A stretch of 64,000 nt of DNA from Linderina pennispora (taxonomy: Eukaryota; Kickxellomycota; Kickxellomycetes; Kickxellales; Kickxellaceae): the NCBI RefSeq assembly GCF_002104995.1, contig NW_024468260.1, positions 434,001 to 498,000 on the forward strand, in the 5' to 3' direction. The translations under genes were made by a program, and so were the position numbers. This document shows, one piece after another, positions 1 through 11,145 of the stretch (positions are counted from its first letter, which is position 1; the number at the start of each line of letters is the position of its first letter). The notes under the pieces were generated by a model. That model searched no databases, was not told the DNA's origin, and worked only from the letters and a program-made list of their open reading frames with translations.

Positions 1-1
1 G

Positions 2-391
2 CCTGCATCCTTGCACTGCGTGAAGGCATACCCCGAGCTATACAGCATCATCAAATCGGGCACTCAGGCGTTGCCGCCGCGCATCATGCTCCACTCGTAC
101 TCGGGGTCGCCCGATATGCTGTCGCAGATGTTCTTCAAAGACGAGCTTGCCCAGCGCATGTACGTGAGCTTCTCAGCTGCAATCAACGGCCGCAATCTGG
201 ACAAGACGCGGGCGTGCATTAAGGCAGTGCCTCTGGACAAGCTGCTTGTCGAGTCAGACCTGGATGACGCGAGGCACACGGTAGAGGCATTGGACACTGT
301 CATCTGCCTGGTTGCTGACACCCATGGGATGTCGGTGGCCGACACGAAGGTCATGCTGGCGAGGAACTCGCAGGCCTTTTTGGGCAAGTGA
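2..391 (+). CDS. TatD-family metal-dependent hydrolase, C-terminal part (5' cut by window edge)
   Basis: The frame is open from base 2 to a TGA at 389-391, about 129 residues, and has no start codon in the window, so only the C-terminal half is here. TatD proteins are TIM-barrel, metal-dependent DNases or hydrolases; fungal members include the Scn1 group. Visible family features are SLHCVKAY near the left edge, LHSYSGSP with a likely metal-binding histidine, and LLVESD, which matches the conserved Glu-Ser-Asp metal-ligand motif near the end of the barrel. The protein ends in a helix of the usual NxxxxF type (ARNSQAFLGK). No frame break is seen. Family assignment is firm; nuclease activity is inferred from the family only. 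Confidence 0.8.
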   Translation, partial: PASLHCVKAYPELYSIIKSGTQALPPRIMLHSYSGSPDMLSQMFFKDELAQRMYVSFSAAINGRNLDKTRACIKAVPLDKLLVESDLDDARHTVEALDTVICLVADTHGMSVADTKVMLARNSQAFLGK

Positions 392-913
392 GGAAAATAC
401 TGACCGGCACATTTGGTGAGAGCGGATTAGCGTCTCTATTCTTAGTGCGCTATTTTTACATGTATAAAGCATTGTTTTCCGCCCGCCCCCATCACACATG
501 CAAAAGAGAAATAATGCTGGCTCGGCGAAGAGATAGAGATAAAGTGGCCGAAAATAGCCCTGGCAAAATGTGCCTCCCTCCCCACATGCACCGGTGATAC
601 TGCGGGTGCCGCGACACTGTGGACATACGAGCGTGTCAGGCAGATGGCGCGAATACCGTGTTTGTGATGGAAAATGTAAAGTCTTGCGTTATGAACGCGG
701 CTGGATTTACATACCCAACGATGCCCACCAGCGATTGTCAACGTTGAGAGAGCTGGGCTGATTTTATGCAGGCTGAGACTCGCCATATATAGTGCGGGTT
801 GGGAAGGTCGCTTGCCTTGCCGCCCTCCTCCCCTTCCTAGCCCAGCCTTCCCTGGGTGATTTTGTTCTTCAACTATCAATACCTTGTTCTAATTTCCATA
901 TTGCCCTGAGAGA
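392..913. other. intergenic region upstream of the LRR-like gene
   Basis: There is no convincing coding sequence. A TATA-like run (CATATATA) lies at 784-791, about 120 bases before the ATG at 914, followed by a C/T-rich stretch (818-850) typical of fungal promoter and 5' UTR DNA. Confidence 0.5.
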
Positions 914-2886
914 ATGATGACGTTGACAGCCAACGGCGACACGATATTGGCAGAGCCGCCAACGCTAGGCTCCGCATATTCAAAGCAGGCCGACTGGATG
1001 CTGTCCAGCTCCGTGCGCTCCTCGATTTCCAGCCAAGCCGACAGCATCGGCAGCATCGGCAGCGCAGGCAGCACCGGGTCGCGCCAGGGCCGGGCAGAGA
1101 AGTTCAGCCGCCTGGAGAAGCTCAAGAGCCTCCCCGAGTCCATCGAAGAGGGCGTGGCCGACCTGCCAATCGAGCTCGACACCATGTCGTGTCCGCCGGC
1201 GTTCCGCGAGCAGCTGGAGGTCGAAGCCAACACCATCCTGGACCTGACAAAGCTGCTCGAGCGCAGCAGCCTGCCATTGTTCCTCCAGATCCACGAGAAT
1301 AAGGCGGCCACCACCCACGTACTATTGCTGAGCGTGCCGGCGGGAACCAACAAGCTGTCGCGGCTGACGCGCAGTGCACTGAAGCTTGGGTGGCCGCGGG
1401 TGACGTCGATTAAGATTTTCAGCGAAATCGAGTCGGTCGAGGAGGAAATTGACTACAAGATCTGGATGCCACGCGACTACAAGCGGTTCTTTCCGAACTT
1501 GCGCAGCATCTCGTTTATAGCCTACAACACCAGTGTCGGATACTTTCGCGAGATGAACCATACCATGGGCAGGCAGCAGAGCAAGGAGGTTGTGTTCAGG
1601 GCGTCGCAGCGCCACATGGAGGTGTTGCAGCTGAACTCCCGGCTAATGCACTATATGGCACATGCCAACTTTCTGCTCACCAGCCTGACGCTGACGCTCA
1701 ACAAGGAGGCAAGCTACCCCAAGTACGTGTTCTTGGTCATCCGCTCGGTGCTGCTGACCGACCTGGCGGCGCCCACATACCTGCAGCTCAACGTGGACTC
1801 CACCGACTTGCTGTACAAAATTACCGACAACAAAACGCTGCATTTCATCTCGCCCAACCCTGAAAGCGACGAGAACGACCCGGACGAGATCCCGTTTGTC
1901 CAAGCCGTCAGTGCGCGAGCTGACACTGAAAGTTCAAGGAAATCGGCAAGCTGGGCATTCCATTCGCAGCGCGGCACTTTCCAAACCTCGAGAAGCTGAC
2001 GCTCAACACATTCCCGGACGTCGGCCACCCGTCGCTCGAGAACACGCTCTACGGGTGCATGTTCCTGGAGCGCTGGGAAAACCTGTCGCGGCTGCAGTTG
2101 GCGCACATCAACGACACGCTGGTGCAGCTTCTGGCCAACAGCTGCCCGCAGCTAAGCGAGCTGGTCGTGTTCAATGCAGCAACGCACGATGAGCTGATGA
2201 GCAAGAACTCGTTTGACATCCACCGCAACCTGATCGCGCTGCCGAACATGATGGCGATGCGGTTCACGCCAAAGAGCCTGCACTATCTGCTGACAAAGTT
2301 CCCGCATCTGCGCGTGCTGGACCTGAACTACCCACTGTACGTCGACCCGAACACGCGCCAGCAGGACATTGATTTTTCGTTCTCGACTTCGCTGCTCAAA
2401 GCCGTTGGGCCGAATAACCCTCGGTTCCCGCGCTACCTGCGCTACCTGAGCATTCCGTTCATTCCCCTGACCGCCAGCGGCATCACCGGCATTTTGTCGG
2501 CGTTCCAGAGCCTGTCAACCTTGGAAGTCCGGCTGGCGGCAGGTTCGCGGCCCATATCGTCGCGCAGAAGGCTCCTGTCCAATGTCAGCAAGCGCGTCAA
2601 GGAGGCGATGGCTGGCGATCAGCCACTAGACAGCCACCGCAGGCCGGCTGAGCTCAGCGTCCTGTGGGTGTGGTCTGACTGGACATCGGCCTCCAGCACA
2701 CTGGGCCCAGTGCTGGATTTGTTTGCACACTCGCGGCGGCTTCCTCGCGTGTACCTGCCATACGTTTCGGGAATGGTATCGCAATCTGAACTCGACAGCA
2801 GGCTGATTGTGCAGTATATGCAGAAGGAGATGCCCAATGTCAAGATTCACCGCTTCGAGTACAATATTACCGATTTTTATATCTAA
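914..2886 (+). CDS. leucine-rich-repeat-like protein of unknown function, two +1 frame breaks
   Basis: The first segment (914 to about 1899) and the last (about 1937-2886) are in different frames, joined by a short third frame. Removing one C near 1899 and one A near 1936 gives a continuous protein of about 656 residues; the joins read PFV-KPSVRELTL-KFKEIGKLGIPF. The N-terminal 60 residues are Ser/Gly-rich and low in complexity. The rest has spaced Leu motifs (for example NLEKLTLNTFPDVG and HLRVLDLNYPLYVD) resembling the LRR solenoids of F-box/LRR proteins, but I see no clear F-box. Both breaks are single extra bases, like those in many other genes here, so consensus error is likelier than decay. 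Function unknown. Confidence 0.65.
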
Positions 2887-3473
2887 GTTATCACCATGTT
2901 ATTATTGTTCCTTAATACCACTACCCTTTTGCAAGCAGCTTTAATAGCCAGTCTGTTACGAAGTTGGAGCCGACAACAGGGAGCCTTGGCGGTTCAGAGG
3001 GCAGCAAAATGACGACTAGGCTTCCTAACACGCAGCCTCCCGGCGCCTCAGCACCATACAAAGACTCTAGTGAAGGATATGCAGTCCTGTGTTGAGAGAT
3101 GCCAGCTTATAGTTGCCTGACGAGTCTACTTCGCCCTTTCGTTTCCTTGGGGTTCCAATCCATCCATTTTCACATATATTCCTGAATCAATAATCGCAGC
3201 AGTATACACACGACGTGTATGAATGATCCATATTGTGTGATCACAGTAGTGGCAAGCACATTCCAGGTGAGAGCTTCCATGTTGTGGTCGACTGTAGTGT
3301 TTTTATTTTATACTGAAGGAGAGGATAGACGAGTTGGCAGTTTTATATGCCATCTGTGCACTTATCAGAGCTAGACTCTACCCATATGGCTGTAGGGCTC
3401 GTGGCCTGGATTTCTGTCACCTGATCGCTGACATGTCGATGTAGGACAGCCATCGGCGCAACAAACCTTCATG
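2887..3473. other. intergenic, AT-richer
   Basis: No ORF of note and no RNA gene recognised. The sequence runs from the LRR-like gene into the first copy of the dispersed element. Confidence 0.5.
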
Positions 3474-4207
3474 CCAAAAATATACATAGCGAAAAACTCA
3501 TAAATGGCACCAGATTCGTTTACCGAGCAACTGCCTCCTCACCCCGAACGGGCAGTTTTCCACAGCATTTTGAGACAGGAATTGGGTGCTACTTGTTTTT
3601 TTTGCTGCAGGAGCGCTCTTTTCTCCTTTTCCATTCCTCACCTTTTCAACTCTTATTATTACTACTAGTCGGAATGGAAGAGCAGACCATCCAGCAACTG
3701 ACTACGCTCGTGGGTAATGGAGTCCCCTTGCGTAAACGCATGGTGGGTCTCATCACGGATATTGTTCCTCAAAGCTGATTACAACCATCTGCCCCAAATC
3801 AAGGTCAAGTTCGAGAGGCAGCCTCCCACCTGAGCGCTGGTCCCTTGTGATCCTCAGAAAGGTCACTTTCAAGCAAGCGCAATTTTATTGCAGTATCTGT
3901 GCGTGGATGACCCCAGCATCGTCCCCGATGGAGCGTGTGCGGTCTATCTCGACTGATGAACGAAGGAGCTGGATACCCAAATGAGCTGGCTGGTCGTACC
4001 TGAGCAGTCTTCGATGCATTGCTTTGCGTGAGAAGGGATAAGTTGGAAGTGCTTCGCCTGGCGTCAGGCAGCAATGGGCAACGAAAATTGAACCGGCCAC
4101 TTGTTGCGCTCGCCAACATGCCTGTTTCTTTTAGTGCACCACTGTTATTTTCAATAAATACGAACGCTATATCAGCATCTTTCCTGTACAATGTCTTAGT
4201 GCCAAAT
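3474..4207 (+). repeat. dispersed element/gene family, copy 1 (sense +)
   Basis: This segment is nearly identical to the reverse complement of 15716-16456 and more distantly matches 47060-47760 on the minus strand. In the sense direction it has a T/C-rich leader with a T8 run, then an ATG at 3674 opening MEEQTIQQLTTLVGNGV..., and further on a CAATAAATACG poly(A)-like signal near 4150. This suggests a degenerate copy of a gene with its UTRs, not a transposon with terminal repeats. The reading frame breaks after about 34 codons through single extra bases relative to copy 2 (for example ATTGTTCCTC against ATTGTTCTC). No transposase, reverse transcriptase or other known domain is visible. Confidence 0.7.
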
Positions 4208-4488
4208 ATTTCTGATTCGAGTAATATCAATTGGTATAATTTAATGTAACATAAAAGCCACAGTTTGCTCAGGGAGCGCACCCATGTACCATGTGGACAT
4301 GGGGGAGATTAAAACTCTAATAAAGCACATGTTTTTACTTTAGACTTAATATCAACTACGGGTTAGGCCTAGACAGCCTCTTGGCTGACATACTGTAGAA
4401 ATGTGTGTGGGGTAGTGTGCACATGACACCAGCGCGCAATAATTAGAGATTGTCCAGACTCTTAATGGGACGCATGGCATGATGGCTG

Positions 4489-4496
4489 TATATAAA
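4489..4496 (+). promoter_or_regulatory. TATA box of the I78-like gene
   Basis: TATATAAA lies about 70 bases before the ATG at 4566, the best TATA box in the window. It suggests a regulated, possibly strongly expressed gene. Confidence 0.6.
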
Positions 4497-4565
4497 AGCA
4501 CCACGCACCAGGCTAAACTCGCGCGCTTGGCTTCAAGTGCCTACACTTTATTCTTCAAAAGCGCA

Positions 4566-4920
4566 ATGAAAATTTTGTACTTCTCAACACTCCTTGTGGC
4601 ATTGTCTGCGGTGCGCGGTGACGACAGCGATGCGTGCGGGCTTGCGGAATGGCGCCCAAAGCTGCTGGGTAAACGGATGACATTCTTTTCCAAAAAGTTT
4701 TTCCAAGGCGACCGCACGGTATGTACATATTCATAAACTGTATCAGATTTGTCTCGCTGGTTTACTAAAATAGCCCTTTTAGAACGTCGTGTTCCGCGAG
4801 GACATGCCAAAATTCACACTGGTGCTGTATCCGCAGGCACTGACGTTACCTGCCAAGCCGTTCGTTCTGCGGGTCAGTCTCAACGACTACAGCATCGTGA
4901 CAGACGCCAAATGCGGATAG
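4566..4920 (+). CDS. small secreted protein resembling peptidase inhibitor family I78
   Basis: There are two exons, 4566-4718 and 4783-4920, with a 64-base intron (GTATGT...TTTACTAAAA...TTTTAG). The spliced product is 96 residues. Residues 1-18 (MKILYFSTLLVALSAVRG) are a clear signal peptide. The mature part begins DDSDACGLAEW and ends VSLNDYSIVTDAKCG. The two Cys could pair, and the ending matches the pattern of I78 inhibitors, small extracellular inhibitors of serine proteases (an Arg/Leu-Asn-x-D segment followed by a basic C-G terminus). The match is to the general pattern only, so inhibitor activity is inferred. It is transcribed towards the F-box gene, and an AATAAA at 4942-4947 almost abuts that gene's stop. 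The start was chosen because it places the signal peptide first and the TATA box 77 bases upstream. Confidence 0.6.
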
Positions 4921-4948
4921 AAATGTTGTTGTACCCATAGAAATAAAT

Positions 4949-6832
4949 TCACGTTCCTGGCATGGCTGCCGTGAACAGTGTCCCCATGGGCATAAGCAGG
5001 TCGCGCATTACAGCGACAGCATCGGCACCAACATTTTCACAATAATCAAGATTCAGCACACGCAGGCGGCGACCGGGCTTCGCGCGGAACCGGCGGGCGC
5101 AGGCCACAGCAAAATCGCGGGCACCAGCGCCTGTCACATCCGTGATAGCCAAGTCCAGGGTCTCAGCGCCCATGCCCGCCACTACATGCTCAGTGAGCGC
5201 CCTAAGCACTGTATTATCCGTGCGCGTCTGCATCAGCTTCACGTGCAGCAGCTGCGGACTGTGGACAACCAGCTCTCTTAGTGCCTCGGCAGACAGTGCC
5301 GCGCACCCGCTCAGATCCAGATCAACAAGAATTAGCGGCGCAGTACCGGTGAGTCGCCGCACCATAGAGTCGGTGAGTTGCACTGCCTTGGTCAAATGGA
5401 GGGTGTATATGGTCGACATGCATGTATGGAACACTCTGAACAAGTCGAGGTCAGTGGCCACAGACGCTTCGCGTGCCGATATGCTGCGGCACTGGGCAGG
5501 CACCAGGTTGCAGCTCGAAATTATCCCCTTAAGACCTGCGCTCTCGAAGCGTCGCGAGGACACGGTTGGCTCCCATATACCGTCCATGTTCAGCGAGCGC
5601 AGCTCCGGGAACGGACACGGACGGGGGCCAAGACGGCCCAAATAAACCATTAGGGGGCCAAGCCCCGAGTACTGTGCAAACACAGCCTGGTCATACACCG
5701 CTATATGGAGGACCCGCAGACTGGCAAAGGTGCGGTACCGCACGCAGTACACAAGGAACTCGGGCAGCCCTGGGTGGTCGTTCAGGTACAGCTCCTGCAG
5801 CGTTGCTGTGCGGAACTGCCGGAACAGTGTCTTCATCCGCACCTGTGCGCAGCCCGAGATATCCAGGATGCGCAGGGTGGGCAGGTGCTGCGAAAGCTGT
5901 TCAAGCATGGAATCAGTCACGTCTGGGCAGTACGGCAACCGCACACTCGTAAGCGCCGACTCGCCAAGCAGCTGCCCCAGCGCACTGGCGCTAGCCGATA
6001 GCCGGCCAATGTGGATACTGCGCAGCAGCGGGCGGCTGGTCGCACGCACGGCCGCCAGCGCTGCATCGCCCAGCAGCGACCCGTCAGGTACATTGACAGC
6101 AACTAGGCTCTGCCCGGCTAGCCGCAGCACCAGCCGCAGCACACGCGCCGATACACGCATAGCTTTGCTTGCCGATGCTTCGTCGGCCACCGAAATATCG
6201 CCCCACAGCGCTGGTATGCCATCCACCAGGCGCTGCCACGCACGCGACACACGCCGACACACCAGCAAGCTCTCTAGATCCATCTGCTGCAATATCAGCA
6301 CATTGAGCTCCGCTGGCAGCCGCACCACTGGGTCGCTCTGCGGGTCCTGCTTGGGCACATAGGCCGGATCCAGCTGTTTACGTACTGACTCTTGCAGAGT
6401 CGCCAGGTACCGGAACCCGGCTGCCATTGGGCTCACCTGCCGCCGCCCGCGCTCAAGCGCCGTGAGCGCGTCGCTTGGCCTGTTCTGCATCATGAGGCTA
6501 CGCGCCAGCAGCGCATACGCGTGTGCTGAGTCGCTGTCCAGCGCGATTGCCTGCTGTGCGTCGCTGGCAACACGCGCAAACTCCCGCAGGTGCAGCAGCG
6601 CCAGCGCACGCTTCTCAAACAGCTTAGCATTGGGTTGCTGTGCGTTGCTGGCCAGCGCGATCCCGCGGTTGAGGTGGTCCAGAGCTGCGCGGTACTGTCG
6701 CTGCCGCAGGCTCTCGCTCCCAAGTCTATAGACCCGCTCGATCTGCTTGGCTGCCGTGTCCTGCGCGCTTCCAGCCGGCACCCGAGGTCGCGCGCTGTCA
6801 GCTGCCTTGCGCTTCTTGCCAGCAACAAACAT
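4949..6832 (-). CDS. pof3: F-box/TPR/LRR protein, Pof3/Dia2-like SCF substrate receptor
   Basis: This is an uninterrupted 627-residue protein. After a basic N-terminus (MFVAGKKRKAA), residues about 30-130 form TPR helices (LGSESLRQRQYRAALDHLNR and two similar units). Residues about 170-215 form an F-box (VVRLPAELNVLILQQMDLES...CRRVSRAW). From about 250 to the end there are LRRs with repeated LxLDLSGC-type units (ILDISGCAQV, LVDLDLSGCAAL, VLNLDYCENV). TPR, then F-box, then LRR in this order is the signature of S. pombe Pof3 and S. cerevisiae Dia2, SCF receptors working at the replisome and in telomere and genome stability. Dia2 is known to bind Ctf4, and a Ctf4 homologue lies at 18.7-21.8 kb. 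Substrates here are unknown. Confidence 0.8.
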   Translation of the reverse strand: MFVAGKKRKAADSARPRVPAGSAQDTAAKQIERVYRLGSESLRQRQYRAALDHLNRGIALASNAQQPNAKLFEKRALALLHLREFARVASDAQQAIALDSDSAHAYALLARSLMMQNRPSDALTALERGRRQVSPMAAGFRYLATLQESVRKQLDPAYVPKQDPQSDPVVRLPAELNVLILQQMDLESLLVCRRVSRAWQRLVDGIPALWGDISVADEASASKAMRVSARVLRLVLRLAGQSLVAVNVPDGSLLGDAALAAVRATSRPLLRSIHIGRLSASASALGQLLGESALTSVRLPYCPDVTDSMLEQLSQHLPTLRILDISGCAQVRMKTLFRQFRTATLQELYLNDHPGLPEFLVYCVRYRTFASLRVLHIAVYDQAVFAQYSGLGPLMVYLGRLGPRPCPFPELRSLNMDGIWEPTVSSRRFESAGLKGIISSCNLVPAQCRSISAREASVATDLDLFRVFHTCMSTIYTLHLTKAVQLTDSMVRRLTGTAPLILVDLDLSGCAALSAEALRELVVHSPQLLHVKLMQTRTDNTVLRALTEHVVAGMGAETLDLAITDVTGAGARDFAVACARRFRAKPGRRLRVLNLDYCENVGADAVAVMRDLLMPMGTLFTAAMPGT

Positions 6833-6892
6833 TATGTCTCAGAATGCAAATTGAGTTGTGAAAGCTAAGAAAGCCAATGTTTTTTTTTTTTG

Positions 6893-9800
6893 CTACTGCC
6901 GCCGGAACGACATAGGCTTAATTGATGAGCTACTTGGGGCGCCCGCATTGGTTGCGCTCCGGAAATGCTTGGATGTGTTGTTGGTGAACACCGTCACGTT
7001 CGGCATTGCTCTGCCCGGGCCTGCAAAATCATCGCCGCCATCGTCGCTGCTTGCCATACTGCTCTGCTCCCGCCCGTGTCGCCCACGGCTTTTGAGCGGC
7101 TGTGCTGGTGCCTCGAGCCACGTGGACATCGAAGTCCTGCTTGGCCCAGTCGCCTTGGGCACCTTTGCGGTCTTCGGGGCCTTTGCAGCCTTTGCAGCCT
7201 TTGCAGCCCTGCCGCCCTTCTTGTCCCTCACCAGCTGCAGCACCACCCGCAGCTGGCCCTGCAGTACGCGGCCACCATTGCGCCCCACCCGCACATACGA
7301 ACTGACATAGCCCATTGCATTGCTCTCGCAGTACTCCTCCAGGATCTGCCGCAGCACCAGCTGGTGGCACACCCGCTCTGCATCAGACTTGGTCAGCGTG
7401 TGTCCACGGTTGTACGCTGGCAGCTGGTCAAAGCCCTTGCTGACCAACTGCCGTGCCTTTGATCCCTTAAAGATATCGGCCAGCTGCAGCAGCGTCATCT
7501 TGGTACCGCCCTGCCCCACGCGCTGAACCGACTGCACCAGAGCGCCTGCCTCTGCCGTCATGTCTGCCTGCTCCAGCTGCTTGTCGTGCCGCCCTCGGCA
7601 GTTGTCACACGTGCCTGCGCACCGATCGGTGTCGAACTGCTCGCCAAAATACGCCAGCACCAGCTGTCGCCGGCAGTCCGCCACGTTCTCGCAGAACTGC
7701 ACCACTTGCCGCACCTGCTGCCGCTGCCGCTCCTTCAGCTCCCAGTCGCCGTCTCCACGGTCAATCATAAAGTCCAGCGATGCCTTGTCGCGGTACGAGT
7801 AGAACAGAACACACACTGCCGGCTTGCCATCGCGTCCCGCCCGCCCCGTCTCCTGGTAGTATCCCTCCAGCGACGTCGGCAGAGAGTGATGGATCACGAA
7901 CCGCACGTCTGGCTTGTCTATCCCCATCCCGAACGCAACAGTCGCCACGATCACCTGCAATTCATTGCGCTGCCACGCCCGCTGCACCCGTATCCGGTCC
8001 TCCTTCTCCAGTCCCGCATGGTAGTGCTCTGCGCTGACCCCGTACCGTGATCGCAGGTCCTGCGCCATCATCTCGCAGCTTTTCTTGCTCGTGCAGTAAA
8101 TGATCCCCGACTCCCCCGCGTGCCGCGCCGCTATCAGCGCATGGATGTCGTCCTTGGTTGACGCGGTCTTGGGCCGGATCTCGTAGAACAGATTCGGACG
8201 GTTGAATGACGACGTTGTTGTCAGGCACCCTTCCATGTGCAGGTGCGTCACAATGTCCAGTCGCACTTTGGCGTTCGCTGTCGCCGTCAGCGCCATGAAC
8301 GGCACGTCCGGGTACTTGCGGTGATACTCCCCCAGGTGCTTATAATCTGGTCGGAAATCGTGTCCCCACTGTGACAGGCAGTGCGCCTCGTCCACCACAA
8401 ACCGCGCCAGCTGCCGTCGCTGGTACAGCTTGTCGATCGCTGCCTGCGCCTGCCCACTTTTCCCCAGCATCTCCGGTGTCACGTACAGCAGCCGGAGCCG
8501 CGGCTCTGCCGCCTCCAGCTCACGGAACACGCTGCTGCGCCGCTCTGCTGTCAGCGTCCCGCTCAGCGACAGCGCCGGAATCCCCCAGGCGATCAGGTGC
8601 TCCACCTGGTCCTGCATCAGCGACAGCAGCGGCGACACAACAATCGTCACACCGCGGGTGTTGCCCTTCAGCACTATCGCCGGCAGCTGGAAACACAGAC
8701 TCTTGCCACCACCAGTCGGCATCAGCACAAACACATCCTTGCCCGACAGCGTCGCGTTGATCGCCTCCAGCTGCCGCGACCGGAACTCCTTCATCTTGAA
8801 CACCTGCCGCAGCGCCTTGTACACGTCGCCTGTCCACGGATACGTGATCTCCTGCTGGTTCGGCTCCGGATCCGACGGCTTGATCAGGGCTGACGATGAT
8901 GGCGCTAGCGGTTCATACGCCCGCTGGCTCGCAATGCTGGTTGCCTGGTACCTGGCTCCATCGTCTATAACCACCGGTGCCGAGCTCATTGTGACGCTGG
9001 TATATCCGTTGGTAGCCCCAAATCCACCATTACAACTGCTATTGTAGCTGCTAATGCCGGGTACTGGTACTGGTACTGGTACTGGCACTGGCAGACTGAC
9101 AGCACCTTGGCTCTTCAGCTGCTTCATCTCATTCATGATATCTGTGCGATGTTGTTTCAGCAGCGAAATCTCGTTGTCATTCCGAATCTCATCGTCAAAC
9201 TCGAGGTCACAGATCCGGTCGCTGATCCGCGCCTTCTCCTTCGCCAAGTACGCCAGCCGCTCGCTTACATTGGGATCGGAGCTGATCGACACTGCTGGTG
9301 CTGCCACCATTGGCGACGACTGTATCTACATTTGCGCACATACTTTATCAATATTCGCCCCATCTCCAACGCCAGATATCGAGTGGATTGCAATATGCCA
9401 ATAACTACCTGTGCTCGTGCCATGGTAGGACTAAGCGACGATGTCTGCTGGTTGTTATGTATCGAACTCCCATGAGGACTTTCCCGAGTCTAGCATACAA
9501 TGTTGAGTTAGTATATACATTCCAAAACAGCGGTAGTCAGTCGCCAAACATGCACTTACCGCATCATCGACCATCTGAAGCAGCGTCGCGTTGTCAATCA
9601 GCTCGAGCTCATCGGCACTGGCTGCCGTTTCATATTCTGATTCTCCTGAAAAAACTCCATTGCCAGTACTGACTCGCTTGGCTCTGCTCTGGCCAGACCA
9701 CAAGTCAACCGAGCTGCCGCCAGATACACGCGATCTCTTCGTACCACTCTCCGGCTGGCTCTGCTGCGGTGGCGGAACCGGTGGCTTCCGAGGTGTATCC

Positions 9801-10610
9801 TCTATATCAGCAAACAGCAGGTCATCGTCGATGTCCGAGACTAGATCGATAGTGTCAGTGGCCATATTCGATATGCTAGATACGGTGCTTGCCTGTGCCG
9901 CCACTCTTGGAGGCAGTGTCTGCTGCACTACCGGCTGGCCATGATCGTCGTCGTCGTCCATAATCAAAATATCGTCCCAGTCATCCAAATCGTACACATT
10001 CAGTGAGTCATCCGGAATATCCACAACCTCAGGCTCCGGTGCAGACTTTTTTGACCGCGGCTGCACAGAATTGTGCGCGCCTCCCATCTCCATCTCCATC
10101 TCCATTTCCCGCAGCGCCTCTTCTTCATCGTTGTCAATGATCGCAAAGTCTACATCGTCATCCACATCCATCTGTGGCCCGCTTTTTAGAGCAGCTGGTG
10201 GCTGTGGAGCTGCCCGGTTCGGCTGTCGGCTCCGCGTACTTCGCCAATCATCTTGAAAGTCGTCGTCGTCGTCATCAATGTCAATCAGACTATAGGCAGG
10301 CTGGGCGTGATGAACTGGTCGGCTGTTGGCAGCAACAGTCTGCTGGCTGCTAGTAATCGCAGCCTGCTGACTAACAGGAGCCGGTGCCAACGGCTTCTTC
10401 CCGTTGCTGTTGCTGCTGCCGCCGCTCTGGAACTGCCTTTCTGTTGCTGGCATTGATAACCTGGTCCATGGGCTTGCGCAGATCAAGCAGCTCCTTGGAT
10501 ACCGGTGTGAACCTGCCAGTTTTCACACTGGCCGGTATCTGCCTGGAGTCTCCGCCGTTTTGCACCCAGCCTTCATACCAACGCTGCATTTCAGCTAAAT
10601 TGTTCTTCAT
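6893..10610 (-). CDS. SGS1: RecQ-family DNA helicase, BLM/Sgs1 type
   Basis: Exon 1 runs from 10610 down to 9560 and exon 2 from 9319 to 6893. The 240-base intron (GTAAGTGC...TACAG) joins VDDA to SSPMVAAP in frame. One extra base near 10400-10450, in a CAG-rich run, separates [20 protein letters not shown] from the rest of exon 1; an alternative start is 10486. The helicase core has Walker A ([15 protein letters not shown]), [17 protein letters not shown], motif VI ([10 protein letters not shown]) and the four-Cys zinc site with CDNC, followed by an RQC winged helix. The N-terminal half is acidic with SUMO-interaction-like patches. No HRDC domain is visible; the tail is Lys/Ala-rich. BLM/Sgs1 acts with Top3 and Rmi1 to dissolve recombination intermediates. 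The gap to the F-box gene's start is only 60 bases. Confidence 0.9.
9059..9096. repeat. hexanucleotide repeat coding Val-Pro repeats in the RecQ gene
   Basis: GGTACT-type units repeat about five times, ending in a GGCACT variant. On the minus strand they encode a [11 protein letters not shown] linker between the N-terminal coiled region and the helicase core. Length variation between strains is likely. Confidence 0.85.
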
Positions 10611-10869
10611 TTTGTGAATACAAGTCTATGAACAGAACGGGAGGAATAAAACTACACCAAAATTGCGAGAATTGAAACAAGGAGAGATTTTTATTCTGAA
10701 CGCGCTTTACCCGAGATTTTCGCGTCGATGCCTGCGCAGCCACTTTAGGAGAAAGCCGAGCCGAGCCGCCCAGCACCCGAGGAGCCGCGGTCTGCTCTGC
10801 TTGCCACGTCGAATTCCAAGCGTTCAAGCGAAATCGCCATTTCTCGTTCGTCACACTATATTTTTCGTA
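10611..10869. promoter_or_regulatory. shared divergent promoter, RecQ (-) and OST5 (+)
   Basis: The start codons are 259 bases apart and point away from each other, with no other gene between, so the two genes must share upstream DNA. No TATA box stands out. Confidence 0.55.
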
Positions 10870-11118
10870 ATGGCAACAGTCACATCCGCAAAGCAAATCG
10901 ACGAGCTCTGGGTCGGCGAGCCCTTCGCGCCCGTGTTCGACCGCAGCATGCACGCAACACTGGCTCTTTTGTTCGCAGCGGTCGGACTGGTGTACGCTGG
11001 CAAGTTCAGCATCACAAAGAAGGACCTGGCCAAGGAAACGCTGTTCGCTGCCGTCTCCTCGGTGACGCTGGGCCTCGCCGCAGTCCTGACAGCCCAGGCA
11101 TGCGGGCTCTACGTATAG
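10870..11118 (+). CDS. OST5: oligosaccharyltransferase subunit, OST5/TMEM258 family
   Basis: This intact 82-residue protein has two membrane segments: residues about 27-45 (MHATLALLFAAVGLVYAG) and about 58-80 (LFAAVSSVTLGLAAVLTA, ending GLYV). Length, spacing, the KxxxKE loop (TKKDLAKETLF) and the short GLYV tail match OST5 and human TMEM258, a small subunit of the ER complex that N-glycosylates nascent proteins. The ATG is the first in frame after a short leader. The 3' end converges on the SNAPC4-like gene, with 46 bases between stops. Confidence 0.75.
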   Translation: MATVTSAKQIDELWVGEPFAPVFDRSMHATLALLFAAVGLVYAGKFSITKKDLAKETLFAAVSSVTLGLAAVLTAQACGLYV

Positions 11119-11145
11119 GCGGCATCCATTTAAAGCATTAGAAGA

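Noticed and set aside
3805-4281. 158-codon ORF on the minus strand, similar to one at 15732-16109 plus
   Set aside because: It is the antisense of the element copies. Differences between copies are not concentrated at its third codon positions, and the sense strand carries the leader and poly(A)-like signal.
7170-7215. Repeat of CTTTGCAGC units in the RecQ tail as a separate element
   Set aside because: It simply encodes the Lys-Ala-Ala repeats of the basic C-terminal tail.
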